A DNA stretch of 64,000 nucleotides from an uncultured Clostridia bacterium (GTDB lineage Bacteria; Bacillota; Clostridia; UMGS1883). The notes under the pieces are model-generated. The model was not told where the DNA came from, did no database searches, and saw nothing but the letters and a program-made list of their open reading frames with translations. A program made the position numbers and the translations under genes. Location of the stretch: positions 38,408 to 102,407 of the forward strand of contig CANRCD010000006.1 of the NCBI GenBank assembly GCA_947629005.1. Reading direction: 5' to 3'. Of the stretch, positions 55,219 to 63,857 are shown piece after piece (within the stretch, counting starts at the first letter, position 1; each line of letters starts with the position of its first letter).

Positions 55219-57540
55219 ATGATAAAGAAAATCTGGGCTTTCGCCCTCGGCCTCGCGCTGATTCTGGCGCTGGGCGCGGGAGCCATGGCATATAACGACA
55301 CCGCGCAGGACCCGGAGCTGGACAGGGCCACGGCCATGCTTTCCGGCCTAGGGGTCATTTCGGGAATGGGCGACGGGGGCTTTCACCCATACGAAAACCT
55401 CACCCGCGCACAGTTTTCCAAGATAGCGGCCTACCTTATGGGGCAGGAGGAGAACGCCGTCAGCACAAGCCTACCCTTCACCGATGTTCCCGCCGGCCAC
55501 TGGGCTACGGGCTATATCGGGCTTGTAAGCGCCGCCGGTATAATTGCCGGTTACCCTAACGGCAGCTTCGGAGCCGACGAGCAGATATCCTACGGTCAGG
55601 CCGTGACGGTGCTCGTCCGCGTGCTGGGCTACTCCGGCGAGGACGTGGGCTACCGCTGGCCCGAGGGCTATATGGAGAAGGCTCAGGCCATCGGCCTTAC
55701 GGAGGGCGTGGCTATTCCCGATGTGAATATGCCCATAACCCGCGGCGACGCGGCGAAGCTCTGCTATAACGCTCTTTTCACCGATATGAAGGCCGGAGGC
55801 GAGCTGATTTCGCTGCGCAAGGTCACCCGCGCCGAGGATGTTGTCGTTACCGCCGACAGCAAGGCCGACGTCAGCCTTGACGCAAATGTTATCGCCACCA
55901 CTGCCGGCAATTACAAGCTCACTCCAGAAAGCAGTGTGCCTGAGGACCTTGTGGGCCGCAAGGGCGACCTTTACTATGACAAGGACGGCGAGGTGCTGAT
56001 GTTCACCCCCGCGCCCGAGACCGTCCGCACCCTTGTTATTACAAGCACGCTTATGAACGCCGACGCGAACCGCGTCGAGATAAATTACACTGAAAACGGC
56101 GTTTCCGGCAGGGAAAGTCTCGCGCTCAATCATCCGCTTTACAACGAGGGTGCCGTACTCACCGTGGGCACCGGCTACCAGCTTATGAGCGAGGGCAGCG
56201 AGCTGCGCCTGTTTTACGACGACAGGGGCGGCCTCCAGCGCGGGGCGCTATCCACAGTAACAATGGAAGGGCCGGTGACGGTCTACGGCGACGGTTTCTC
56301 GGCGGCGGATGAGTTCGGCATAACCGATACCTCAACGCTCCGCGTTATCCGCAAGGGCCTGAGCGCGTCGCTCGGCGACATTCAGCGTTTCGACGTGCTG
56401 TACTACGCCGCCAACACCAACACGCTCTACGCCTATGACGATAAGGTGGCCGGCATTTACGATAAGGCCCTGCCCATCAAGGCAAACGTCACCAGTATCG
56501 TCCTCAGCGGCGCTACCTACAGCCTCGCTACCCAGACCGCCATCAACAAGCTGAACGAGAGCGAGGGCGCCTTTGCCATAAATGACCGCGTAACTTTGCT
56601 AAAGGGCCGTGACGGCGAAATTGTTGACGCTGTTGACGCCGATGTGGCCGATCTTCAGAGCTACGGCGTTATTCAAAACGCCTATACCCGTATCAGGGCT
56701 GACGGCGATTCCTCCGACGGACGCGGTGATTATATGGCGACCGTGTTCATGGGCGACGGCTCCACCGCGGATTATGTGTGCGACAGGGACTACAGCGACG
56801 ATATCGGCGATTTCTGCCTGCTCAGCTTCAAGGACGGCGTGCTCACCCTTGAAAAGGTTCCATATCAGAGGATAAGCGGCAGCTTCGACAAGAGCGTTCC
56901 CAGCCTTGCGGGGCACTGGTTCGCTGACGACTTCGGCATAATAGAGCTTGTGAGCCTGCCCGACGAGGGCCCCGCCACGCTGCGCAAAGTCTCTCTAAGC
57001 GAAATTTCCGCCGACAGCCTCACTTCCGCTGACGTGATACACGCGCAGACTACCGGCCCGATGGGCGATATATCCATACTTTACCTGCGTGGCGTCACCA
57101 ACGAGCAGTATCAGTACGGCGTTGTGACCAAGGCCGAGCTGCCCGAGGGGCTTGACAAATCCGCCGTTACCCGCACATATACCATGCTGTTGGGCGCAAC
57201 CGAGCGTCAGATGACGAATAACTACAAGTTCTCCGCCGGCGACGCCATTGGCTACGGCCCCTCCGCTACGGGCGGCGACACCTTCATCGACCTTATCAGG
57301 CTGGCCCGAGGCTCCGCTGTGGAGGCTAAGACCTCGAGCCGCGTCAAGGTTGACGGTACGATTTATCCCCTAAGCGACAGTGCCGTGGCTTACGGCGGCG
57401 ACGCGCCCTCAAGATACAGGGCGCTCAGCCTTGACGAGCTGACGGATATGAAAAATGTTATTTCCGTGGAGCTTTACTCCGACCGCGCGCTGTCCGACGG
57501 CGGCGAGGTCAAGGTGATAATCGTTACGACGAGTAAATAA
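55219..57540 (+). CDS. SLH-domain surface protein encoded in the exporter operon
   Basis: A 773-aa exported protein. Signal peptide IWAFALGLALILALGAGAMA. Three SLH repeats occupy residues about 30-190 (LGVISGMGDGGFHPYENLTRAQF, FTDVPAGHWATGYIGL, ITRGDAAKLCYNALF) and anchor the protein to wall polymers. The remaining 580 residues are a repetitive beta-rich region without a recognised enzyme domain. It begins 19 nt after the permease with GGGAGG, so it is co-transcribed with the exporter and may be its cargo or a wall-linked partner. Confidence 0.88.
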   Translation: MIKKIWAFALGLALILALGAGAMAYNDTAQDPELDRATAMLSGLGVISGMGDGGFHPYENLTRAQFSKIAAYLMGQEENAVSTSLPFTDVPAGHWATGYIGLVSAAGIIAGYPNGSFGADEQISYGQAVTVLVRVLGYSGEDVGYRWPEGYMEKAQAIGLTEGVAIPDVNMPITRGDAAKLCYNALFTDMKAGGELISLRKVTRAEDVVVTADSKADVSLDANVIATTAGNYKLTPESSVPEDLVGRKGDLYYDKDGEVLMFTPAPETVRTLVITSTLMNADANRVEINYTENGVSGRESLALNHPLYNEGAVLTVGTGYQLMSEGSELRLFYDDRGGLQRGALSTVTMEGPVTVYGDGFSAADEFGITDTSTLRVIRKGLSASLGDIQRFDVLYYAANTNTLYAYDDKVAGIYDKALPIKANVTSIVLSGATYSLATQTAINKLNESEGAFAINDRVTLLKGRDGEIVDAVDADVADLQSYGVIQNAYTRIRADGDSSDGRGDYMATVFMGDGSTADYVCDRDYSDDIGDFCLLSFKDGVLTLEKVPYQRISGSFDKSVPSLAGHWFADDFGIIELVSLPDEGPATLRKVSLSEISADSLTSADVIHAQTTGPMGDISILYLRGVTNEQYQYGVVTKAELPEGLDKSAVTRTYTMLLGATERQMTNNYKFSAGDAIGYGPSATGGDTFIDLIRLARGSAVEAKTSSRVKVDGTIYPLSDSAVAYGGDAPSRYRALSLDELTDMKNVISVELYSDRALSDGGEVKVIIVTTSK

Positions 57541-57559
57541 ATTTAACGCGAAGCGAGCG

Positions 57560-57587
57560 ACGGCTTCCCCACGGGGAAGCCGTTTTT
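57560..57587 (+). terminator. Exporter/SLH operon terminator
   Basis: ACGGCTTCCCC and GGGGAAGCCGT with a short loop, then TTTTT. Confidence 0.88.
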
Positions 57588-57650
57588 GTCCGCAATATTT
57601 TATATAGCAACAACCCACGCAGCGCCGAGCGGCGCTCCCTACTTTCGGGC

Positions 57651-57679
57651 TTGACAATATTTTGCAGATGAGGTATAAT
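57651..57679 (+). promoter_or_regulatory. Promoter of the ROK kinase gene
   Basis: Perfect consensus TTGACA (57651-57656), 17 nt, TATAAT (57674-57679). The expected start of transcription (about 57686) leaves a leader of only about 11 nt before the ATG, just enough for the GGGTGAT site. Confidence 0.85.
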
Positions 57680-57696
57680 TAATTCGGGTGATTGAT

Positions 57697-58617
57697 ATGT
57701 ATATCGGTATTGACGTCGGCGGCACCGCCGTAAAAGCCGGCGTTGTGGACGGCGAAGGCCGAGTGCTCTCACGCGCGGAAGTAAAGAGCGAGCCCGCGAG
57801 CGACACGGCCATGCTCCGCGTCATGTACTCGGCCATGCTCCGCGCCATGGAAGGCGCGGGGGTGTCAAAGGACGGTATTTCCGCCGTGGGCATAGGAAGC
57901 AGCGGTATCTGCGACAACGCCAAGGGCACGATAATCTACAGCGGCAACATAGCCTACGACAATACCGCCGTGCGCGAGTTCTTTTCCGAACGGATAAACG
58001 CCCGCATAGACGTTGAAAACGACGTAAACTGCGCCGCTATCGGCGAATACGCCCTTTACGGCGGCGGGGCCGGCAGCTTCGTGTTCGTTGCGCTGGGCAC
58101 CGGCGTCGGCGGCGGGATAATCATAAATAAAAAGCTCTACAGCGGCCTTCAGGGCGGTGCGGGCGAGGTCGGCCACATGACGCTTGTCCCCGACGGCAGG
58201 CTCTGCGGCTGCGGCGCGAGGGGCTGCTGGGAGGCTTACGCCTCGGTTTCGGCCCTGATAAACGACGCGCGGGAGCGCGGCGGATATTTCGCAGCCCTGC
58301 CCGAGATAGACGGCAAAGCTGTGTTCGACGCGGCGGAGCGCGGCCTGCCCGAGGCCATTGAGGTGCGCGACAACTGGATACATTATGTGGCCGTGGGCGT
58401 TTGCAGCCTTGTCAATATCCTGCGGCCCGAAAAGCTGGTTATCGGCGGCGCGGTCAGCCGTCAGGGCGAAACGCTTCTCGCCCCTGTGCGCCGCTACGTG
58501 GCCGAAAACGCCTACGGGAAGGACGTTTCCGGCATCGGCATGACCGAAATTTCCGCTGCCCGCCTTATGGGCGACGCCGGCATAGTCGGCGCGGCCATGC
58601 TGCATAAGCTGGTTTGA
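57697..58617 (+). CDS. ROK-family sugar kinase (glucokinase type)
   Basis: A 306-aa kinase. The ATP phosphate-binding motif is GIDVGGTAVKAG and the catalytic Asp lies in ENDVNCAAIGE. The zinc site H..-CGCGARGCWE is the ROK signature (GHMTLVPDGRLCGC). No HTH is present, so it is a kinase rather than a repressor; glucose is the likeliest substrate, ManNAc or fructose are alternatives. The ATG at 57697 follows GGGTGAT; a GTG at 57688 is also in frame. The 288 bp after it, up to the VOC gene, hold nothing identifiable. Confidence 0.9.
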   Translation: MYIGIDVGGTAVKAGVVDGEGRVLSRAEVKSEPASDTAMLRVMYSAMLRAMEGAGVSKDGISAVGIGSSGICDNAKGTIIYSGNIAYDNTAVREFFSERINARIDVENDVNCAAIGEYALYGGGAGSFVFVALGTGVGGGIIINKKLYSGLQGGAGEVGHMTLVPDGRLCGCGARGCWEAYASVSALINDARERGGYFAALPEIDGKAVFDAAERGLPEAIEVRDNWIHYVAVGVCSLVNILRPEKLVIGGAVSRQGETLLAPVRRYVAENAYGKDVSGIGMTEISAARLMGDAGIVGAAMLHKLV

Positions 58618-58905
58618 TTTGCGCGGAAATTCGGGGCTGACTGTGATGAAGAAACAGATTTTTACCAAAATTTTATGACACAGGCTGTTATGGTCGCTAT
58701 GGACAAAAATATGAAAAGTACATTATTGATAAAATGTTTTTCATTGAATTTAGGGACAGCGGAATAAAAAGCGGGCCGCTTTGTGACGCGAGCCCAAGCC
58801 GTAGGACGCGACGACCCCGGCGCGCCGCCAACTGAGGCAGGGTTTTAACCTGTTCGCAAACACACCGATATAACAAAAAATTATTTTTGAAAGGGAGAAT
58901 GAAAA

Positions 58906-59286
58906 ATGATCACAGGAATCGAACATCTGGCAATTATCAGCGAGGACACCAAGCGTCTTTCGGACTGGTACAAGCGGGTATTTGACCTCAAGTGCGTCTA
59001 CGACAACGGCAAAGGCACATACTTTCTCGCCTTCCCCGACAAGAGCATGATCGAGTTCATACCCGCGCTCGAAACTGCCGCCAAGCCCGCCGAAAAGCTC
59101 TCCGGCGTGCGCCACATCGCCTTTTCCACCGACACCTTTGACGAGACCGTGGCTCTGCTCAAGGCCGAGGGCGTGGAAATTATTCACGACGCCGCCACCA
59201 GCGCGAAGGGGATATCTACCTTCTTTTTCAGGGATATTGACGGCAACGTGATGCACCTTATAGATAGGCCCGAGCCGCTTGTTTGA
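58906..59286 (+). CDS. VOC-family (glyoxalase/dioxygenase-like) protein
   Basis: A 126-aa protein made of two beta-alpha-beta-beta-beta units of the vicinal oxygen chelate fold. Candidate metal ligands are His7 (GIEHLAII), Glu (MIEFIP), His (VRHIAFST) and a C-terminal acidic/His pair (DIDGNVMHLI). The reaction cannot be assigned. GAAAGGGAG precedes the ATG. The dispersed repeat begins about 8 nt after its stop. Confidence 0.85.
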   Translation: MITGIEHLAIISEDTKRLSDWYKRVFDLKCVYDNGKGTYFLAFPDKSMIEFIPALETAAKPAEKLSGVRHIAFSTDTFDETVALLKAEGVEIIHDAATSAKGISTFFFRDIDGNVMHLIDRPEPLV

Positions 59287-59294
59287 TGAGGGCC

Positions 59295-59453
59295 GTTAAA
59301 AAATACGCTCAGATCGTTCAAGGGCCTTATGTATTGATTTAGGTGATTTATAGTTAATCAAAATAAAATTACTAATTGACGTAGAAAATCCGCTCATAAG
59401 AGCGGATTTTCATTGTTTTTAAGCCCTTGAACTATGAACGACTTTTTCTGCCG
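59295..59453 (+). repeat. Dispersed 3'-end element, copy C (downstream of the VOC gene)
   Basis: AAATACGCTCAGATCGTTC and AAGGGC at the left; perfect hairpin GAAAATCCGCTC/GAGCGGATTTTC (59384-59411) followed by ATTGTTTTT; AAGCCCTTGAACTATGAACG at the right, then a T run. The middle is AT-rich and differs from the other copies. Same orientation as the upstream gene. Confidence 0.85.
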
Positions 59454-59538
59454 TCCCCCCACGCCTCCACACTACGGGGCAAGTACTTTTGGCCTAAAAA
59501 TATAGTAGGGAGCGCCGACCCCGACGCTCCGTTTTCCT

Positions 59539-60840
59539 TTAAATAAGGTAATCAAGCGGATTAAGATACTCGCCGTTATTTATGACCTCAAAATGCAGGT
59601 GCGGGCCGGTGGAATTGCCGGTGCTGCCGCTATGGGCCACCACCTCGCCGCGGGCCACGCTTTGGCCCACGCTCACGTCGATATAGTCCAAATGGGCATA
59701 GGATGTCACGATGCCGTAGCCGTGGTCAATCTGCACTATATTGCCGTAGCTGGGCTTATATTCGGCGGTTATTACCGTGCCCGCCGCCGCGGCCTTGACG
59801 GGGGTATCCATCGCCACGGCGAGGTCTATGCCCCTGTGGGTGCGGCCCCAGCGCGGCCCGAAGCCGCTGGAAAGCCGCCCGCTAAGCGGATAGCTGAACC
59901 CGTCCACAAGGGCGTTGCGCGGTTTGGTGCCCACGCGGACAACCTCGGCCACAGGCTCAAGGGTGGTTTCGCTGGAAACTATGGCCGAGGAGAGCAGTTC
60001 GCCGTTGCGATATATCTGCTCGTTCGTCAGCATGATAACTCCGTCGCTGCCCTCAGTCTCGACTACGCTGTCGCCCGCGTATAGGCTTTCATCCTTGACT
60101 TCCTCTGTTTCGTGGGGCAGCGTTTGCTGTTCCACAAGGTCCACGGTGTTTATTACGGCCAGCGTATCGCCCTTCTCAAGGGCCGCCTCAAGCTCGTCGC
60201 CGCTTAAAAGGCTGCTTTTGCGCACAATTTGCTCCTCTATATCCACCTCCGCCGAAAGGGCGGCGCTGTCGTTGAGACGGTATTTTTCTACGTAGGCCGC
60301 AAGCGCGGATTCTACCTCCTCGCGAGTGCCCGCCGCGGCAAGGGTCTCGCCGTCCACAGTGGCGGCGTATGCGCGGCACAGATAGGGCGAGGCCTCGAGA
60401 ATGGCGTCTACGGCTTCGTCTCCGTCAACCAGAGCGCTCTTTAAGGCCAGCTTCGGCGCGGTCTCGATCTTTGGCTCGGGCGCACCCAGTTTGTCGGCTT
60501 GGGCTATTGCCCCCGCAATTATTCCGGCAGCGTCGTCGGCCGCGGCCACGGTGCAAAGCAGCCTTCCGCCGCAGTAGTAGTCCACCCCGACCGTACAGTA
60601 GGCCCCGAGGGCCGTAACTCCGGCCAAAGTTACGGCGGCTCCGGCCGCTACGCACATTATGCGTTTGCGCCTGTCCCTGAGCGATGCCGCGTACTCCGCA
60701 AAAAATTTCTTAAAAGAGCCCCTGCGCACGGCTTTGTAAACCCGCGCGGGCTTAACGGTCCTTTCGGGCGGCCGCTTTTTCGTCTCCGCCGCGGGCGCTA
60801 CGCCCGAAACAATGAAAGCTCCGGTATTCTCGATTTGCAT
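59539..60840 (-). CDS. M23 metallopeptidase with G5 domain
   Basis: A 433-aa membrane-anchored wall hydrolase. The N-terminal 55 residues are cytoplasmic and basic, followed by a membrane helix (IMCVAAGAAVTLAGVTALGAY). A long extracytoplasmic helical part and a G5 domain (residues about 255-310) come next. The LytM/M23 domain has the zinc motif HRGIDLA with the HLHFE dyad near the end. It cleaves peptidoglycan cross-links, and related proteins act in cell separation or spore engulfment. The ATG at 60840 follows AAAGGA. Confidence 0.92.
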   Translation of the reverse strand: MQIENTGAFIVSGVAPAAETKKRPPERTVKPARVYKAVRRGSFKKFFAEYAASLRDRRKRIMCVAAGAAVTLAGVTALGAYCTVGVDYYCGGRLLCTVAAADDAAGIIAGAIAQADKLGAPEPKIETAPKLALKSALVDGDEAVDAILEASPYLCRAYAATVDGETLAAAGTREEVESALAAYVEKYRLNDSAALSAEVDIEEQIVRKSSLLSGDELEAALEKGDTLAVINTVDLVEQQTLPHETEEVKDESLYAGDSVVETEGSDGVIMLTNEQIYRNGELLSSAIVSSETTLEPVAEVVRVGTKPRNALVDGFSYPLSGRLSSGFGPRWGRTHRGIDLAVAMDTPVKAAAAGTVITAEYKPSYGNIVQIDHGYGIVTSYAHLDYIDVSVGQSVARGEVVAHSGSTGNSTGPHLHFEVINNGEYLNPLDYLI

Positions 60841-60972
60841 TGGTATCAGTCCTTTTTCGGTTTTATACTCAGTATATATTAAGTTTGTCACCAAAATAGA
60901 ACCTTTATGTAAAACAATTTTAATATTTTTGTAAAAAAATTCGCAAAGCTTACGCTACCGCAAAAAAAGCTC

Positions 60973-61001
60973 TTGATTTTTTGATTATTATATGTTATAA
61001 T
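60973..61001 (+). promoter_or_regulatory. Promoter of tRNA-Leu(CAA)
   Basis: TTGATT (60973-60978), 17 nt, TATAAT (60996-61001), 28 nt before the tRNA. Confidence 0.8.
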
Positions 61002-61029
61002 AACCTCACGGCGACAGGCGGGCGAATAT

Positions 61030-61116
61030 GCCGATGTGATGGAATTGGCAGACGTAGTGGACTCAAAATCCACCGGTAGCGATACCGTGCCGGTTCGAGT
61101 CCGGCCATCGGCACCA
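61030..61116 (+). tRNA. tRNA-Leu, anticodon CAA
   Basis: An 87-nt class II tRNA with encoded CCA. Acceptor GCCGATG/CATCGGC, anticodon stem GTGGA/TCCAC around CTCAAAA (anticodon CAA, reads UUG), long variable arm GGTAGC..GATACCG, T-loop TTCGAGT. Confidence 0.96.
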
Positions 61117-61150
61117 CAGCCGCAAGCGCTAAACCGCTTGCGGCTGTTTT
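61117..61150 (+). terminator. tRNA-Leu(CAA) terminator
   Basis: CAGCCGCAAGCG and CGCTTGCGGCTG (12-bp stem, 6-nt loop) then TTTTATTT. Confidence 0.9.
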
Positions 61151-61177
61151 ATTTGCTCTTACCAAAGAGGTGACGCT

Positions 61178-62377
61178 ATGAAAACAGACAAAAAAACTCT
61201 GGCCGCGCTCATAGTCAGCGCGGCGCTGCTGGTCTGCGCGGCGGCGCTGGCGATTTTTGAACTGCTCGCTCCGGCCCCCGAGGCTATGGCCGGGCCGCCC
61301 GAGGAAAGCGATTCCGTAACAATAGAGCTTTTTGCCGTGGGAGACAACCTCATGCATGGGCCGCTGATAAAAAGCGGCCTTGGCGCGGAGGGATATAATT
61401 TCGACGGATTTTACGAGCATATCCTCCCCCAACTCGAGGGCATGGACATAAAGGCAATAAATCAGGAGACCGTTTTTGTCAGTCCCGACATGGGCTATAC
61501 CGGCTATCCGACCTTCGGCGGGCCGGCCGAGGTGGGCGACGCGCTGGTAAAGGCCGGCTTTAATGTTATCGAGCAGGCTTCGAACCACTCATACGACAAG
61601 CGGGAGGAGGGCCTGCGCTTCACAATGGATTATTGGCGCTCGCAGCCCGTGACTCTTCTGGGCGTAAATTCCTCCGCCGAGGACGCCCTCCGTGTGGACA
61701 AGTTTACCAAGGACGGCTTTACTGTGGCTCTCGCTAATTATACCTACAGTCTTAACGGCCTCGCCCCGCCGCAGGGCGAGGAATATCTGGTGAACATGAT
61801 GGATGACGAGGCCCGCCCCGCCATAGCCGAACAGCTTGCCCGCGCCAAGGCTGAAAGCGACCTTCTGGTGGTCTTTCCCCACTGGGGTACCGAGTATGAC
61901 ACAGAGCCCGACGATTTTCAGCGCGACTGGCTTAAATTTTTCAACGAAAACGGCGCCGACGTGATTATCGGCGCGCACCCTCATGTGCTCCAGACCGCTG
62001 AGGAATACATAGGCGAAAACGGGCATAAGACCGTGGTTTTTTATTCGCTGGGCAACTTCATTTCCAATCAGGATACCCTCGCCAAGGAGCTGGGCGGCAT
62101 GGCCCGCGTCACCCTTGTGAAGGACGACTTCGGTGCGCGGGTTCGCGATTTTTCTCTGGAGCCCTGCTTTACTCACGTTTCCGGCGGAAAATACACCGTT
62201 TACCCCCTCGAGGATTACACCGACGAGCTGGCCCGTACCCATTCTAAACTGGGAGGTCTCACTGTGCAGGCGATTTACGATGAGTTTTACAGGATAACGG
62301 GTTTTGAAACCGGCAAATTTAGGCCCGAGAGGACTCCTCTCACGCAGCCGCCCGCTGAAGAACGGAACATCGAATGA
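61178..62377 (+). CDS. CapA-family protein (poly-gamma-glutamate synthesis-like)
   Basis: A 399-aa exported protein. The N-terminal signal/anchor is LAALIVSAALLVCAAALAIF. The metallophosphatase-like CapA domain follows with motifs GDNLMHGPL, NQETVF, ASNHSYD, FPHWGTEY and GAHPHVLQ. CapA/PgsA proteins act in polyglutamate capsule synthesis, but in clostridia they are often encoded alone, and the role is unknown. GAGGTGA lies before the ATG. Confidence 0.88.
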   Translation: MKTDKKTLAALIVSAALLVCAAALAIFELLAPAPEAMAGPPEESDSVTIELFAVGDNLMHGPLIKSGLGAEGYNFDGFYEHILPQLEGMDIKAINQETVFVSPDMGYTGYPTFGGPAEVGDALVKAGFNVIEQASNHSYDKREEGLRFTMDYWRSQPVTLLGVNSSAEDALRVDKFTKDGFTVALANYTYSLNGLAPPQGEEYLVNMMDDEARPAIAEQLARAKAESDLLVVFPHWGTEYDTEPDDFQRDWLKFFNENGADVIIGAHPHVLQTAEEYIGENGHKTVVFYSLGNFISNQDTLAKELGGMARVTLVKDDFGARVRDFSLEPCFTHVSGGKYTVYPLEDYTDELARTHSKLGGLTVQAIYDEFYRITGFETGKFRPERTPLTQPPAEERNIE

Positions 62378-62423
62378 AAGATATGTAAGCTCGCTATGTG
62401 AATTGAAGGCACGGGAGTCGTCA

Positions 62424-62567
62424 GAAAAATTGTCCATAGTTCAAGGGCATAAAGTGAAGAACAACCGCTCTTTTGAGCGGATGTTCTTCATTGATTCTTG
62501 CTTTTTAGTAACCATACAATACTCAAATTGGCCTTACATTCAGCCCTAGAACGGTGTGCGTATTTCC
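62424..62567 (-). repeat. Dispersed 3'-end element, copy D (downstream of the CDF gene)
   Basis: Read on the minus strand: AAATACGCACACCGTTC, AGGGCTGAATGTA, AT-rich middle, then a hairpin at 62490-62455. The hairpin arms carry GAACATCCGCTC opposite GAGCGGTTGTTC, where the other copies have GAAAATCCGCTC/GAGCGGATTTTC. It ends ATGCCCTTGAACTATGGAC. It begins about 3 nt after the CDF stop, same orientation. Confidence 0.82.
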
Positions 62568-62568
62568 T

Positions 62569-63726
62569 TTATAATTGTATGTCGATTTTAGTCTCGGCGC
62601 GATAGCCGGGAAAGCCCTCGGCCACCGCCGCCTCGATTTTCAGCTTCACGGCTTCGGCCTCGGGGCTGAGCCTCGGCGGGATAGCGCTGTCGAAGGTGAG
62701 GGTATGGCCTTCGCCACGGTGAAGGCGCAAATCGTGAATAGTGATATCGCCGTCCACCTCTCGCTTTATCAATTCCTCAAGCCGCGCCTTCAGTTCCGGC
62801 GCACCCTCCGATTTCTCCACGGGATCCATGTGTATCACAGTCTCACAGCTCATCTCGCGGCTTATTTCCCGTTCCAGCGCGTCAATGGCTTCGTGCAGGG
62901 CAAAAATGTCGCCCTCGCCGCTGACCTCCGCGTGGAGCGACACCATCATCCGCCCGGGGCCATAGTCGTGTACCGCAAGGTCATGTATGCCGAGAATGTC
63001 CCCGTGAGAGGCGGCTATGGCGTTGATTTTTTCAACAAATTCCTCCGGCGGAGCCTTACCAAGCAGCAGCGCCACCGTGGCCTTAAAGCTCTGGGCTCCG
63101 GCAATCAGTATAAAAGCCGATACCAGCGCCGCCGCCCAGCCGTCCGCGGCTATGCCCGCCGCCGCCAGCGCCGCCGAGAGCAGCACCGCCCCCGTGGCCG
63201 CGCAGTCGCCGAGACTGTCAATCGCGGTGGCCCGCATGGCCGCCGAATTTATTTTTTTGCCGACGGAGCTGTTGTACATCGCCATATAAAGCTTCATTAA
63301 TATAGAAAGAATAAGCGCGGCTATCAGCGCCGGATTTACCTGCACTGCCGACGGATGAATGATTTTGCCTATGCCTGAGCGAAGCAGCTCCACGCCCATC
63401 AGCAGTATTGCTGCCGAAACTATCATGCCGGAGATGTATTCGAACCGCCCGTGGCCGTAGGGGTGCTCCCTGTCAGGGGCCTGCGCCGCCAGACGGAAGC
63501 CGAGCAGCGTCACCACGCTGCTGCCTGCGTCGCTCAGGTTGTTAAAGGCGTCGGCTACGGCCGCAACTGAGCCGCTTATGAGACCCGCCGCCAGCTTCGC
63601 AAGGAACAGAACCATGTTTATCAGTACGCCCAAGCCGCCGCAGACCAAGCCGTATTTCCGTCTTACAGCGGGATCTGACACGTTTTCCGGATTTTTTATA
63701 AATTTGTTTATCAGAAATGAGACCAT
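62569..63726 (-). CDS. Cation diffusion facilitator (CDF) transporter
   Basis: A 385-aa divalent-metal/H+ antiporter with six membrane helices. Metal-site Asp residues are in DAFNNLSDAGSS and the AIDSLGDC helix, and HPYGHGRFEYISGM is the family signature. The cytoplasmic C-terminal domain (from about residue 215) has the ferredoxin-like fold (IHDLAVHDYGPG, SLHAEVSGE), apparently followed by a second, partial such unit, making it longer than usual. Metal unknown (Zn, Fe or Mn). Confidence 0.9.
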   Translation of the reverse strand: MVSFLINKFIKNPENVSDPAVRRKYGLVCGGLGVLINMVLFLAKLAAGLISGSVAAVADAFNNLSDAGSSVVTLLGFRLAAQAPDREHPYGHGRFEYISGMIVSAAILLMGVELLRSGIGKIIHPSAVQVNPALIAALILSILMKLYMAMYNSSVGKKINSAAMRATAIDSLGDCAATGAVLLSAALAAAGIAADGWAAALVSAFILIAGAQSFKATVALLLGKAPPEEFVEKINAIAASHGDILGIHDLAVHDYGPGRMMVSLHAEVSGEGDIFALHEAIDALEREISREMSCETVIHMDPVEKSEGAPELKARLEELIKREVDGDITIHDLRLHRGEGHTLTFDSAIPPRLSPEAEAVKLKIEAAVAEGFPGYRAETKIDIQL

Positions 63727-63857
63727 TTGGCGTTCTCCTGAATATTATTGGAATTATAAGGTAAGTATATAATATATAATATGGATAGTCAAGGCTAATA
63801 TTTCCCATAGCGTAGACGATTGCGGCGATTTTTTTCAAAAAAGTTTTAAAAAAGGGG

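Noticed and set aside
58618..58905. Possible small gene or RNA between the ROK kinase and VOC genes
   Set aside because: No reading frame with a ribosome binding site, no stable hairpin with T-run and no similarity to the dispersed element.
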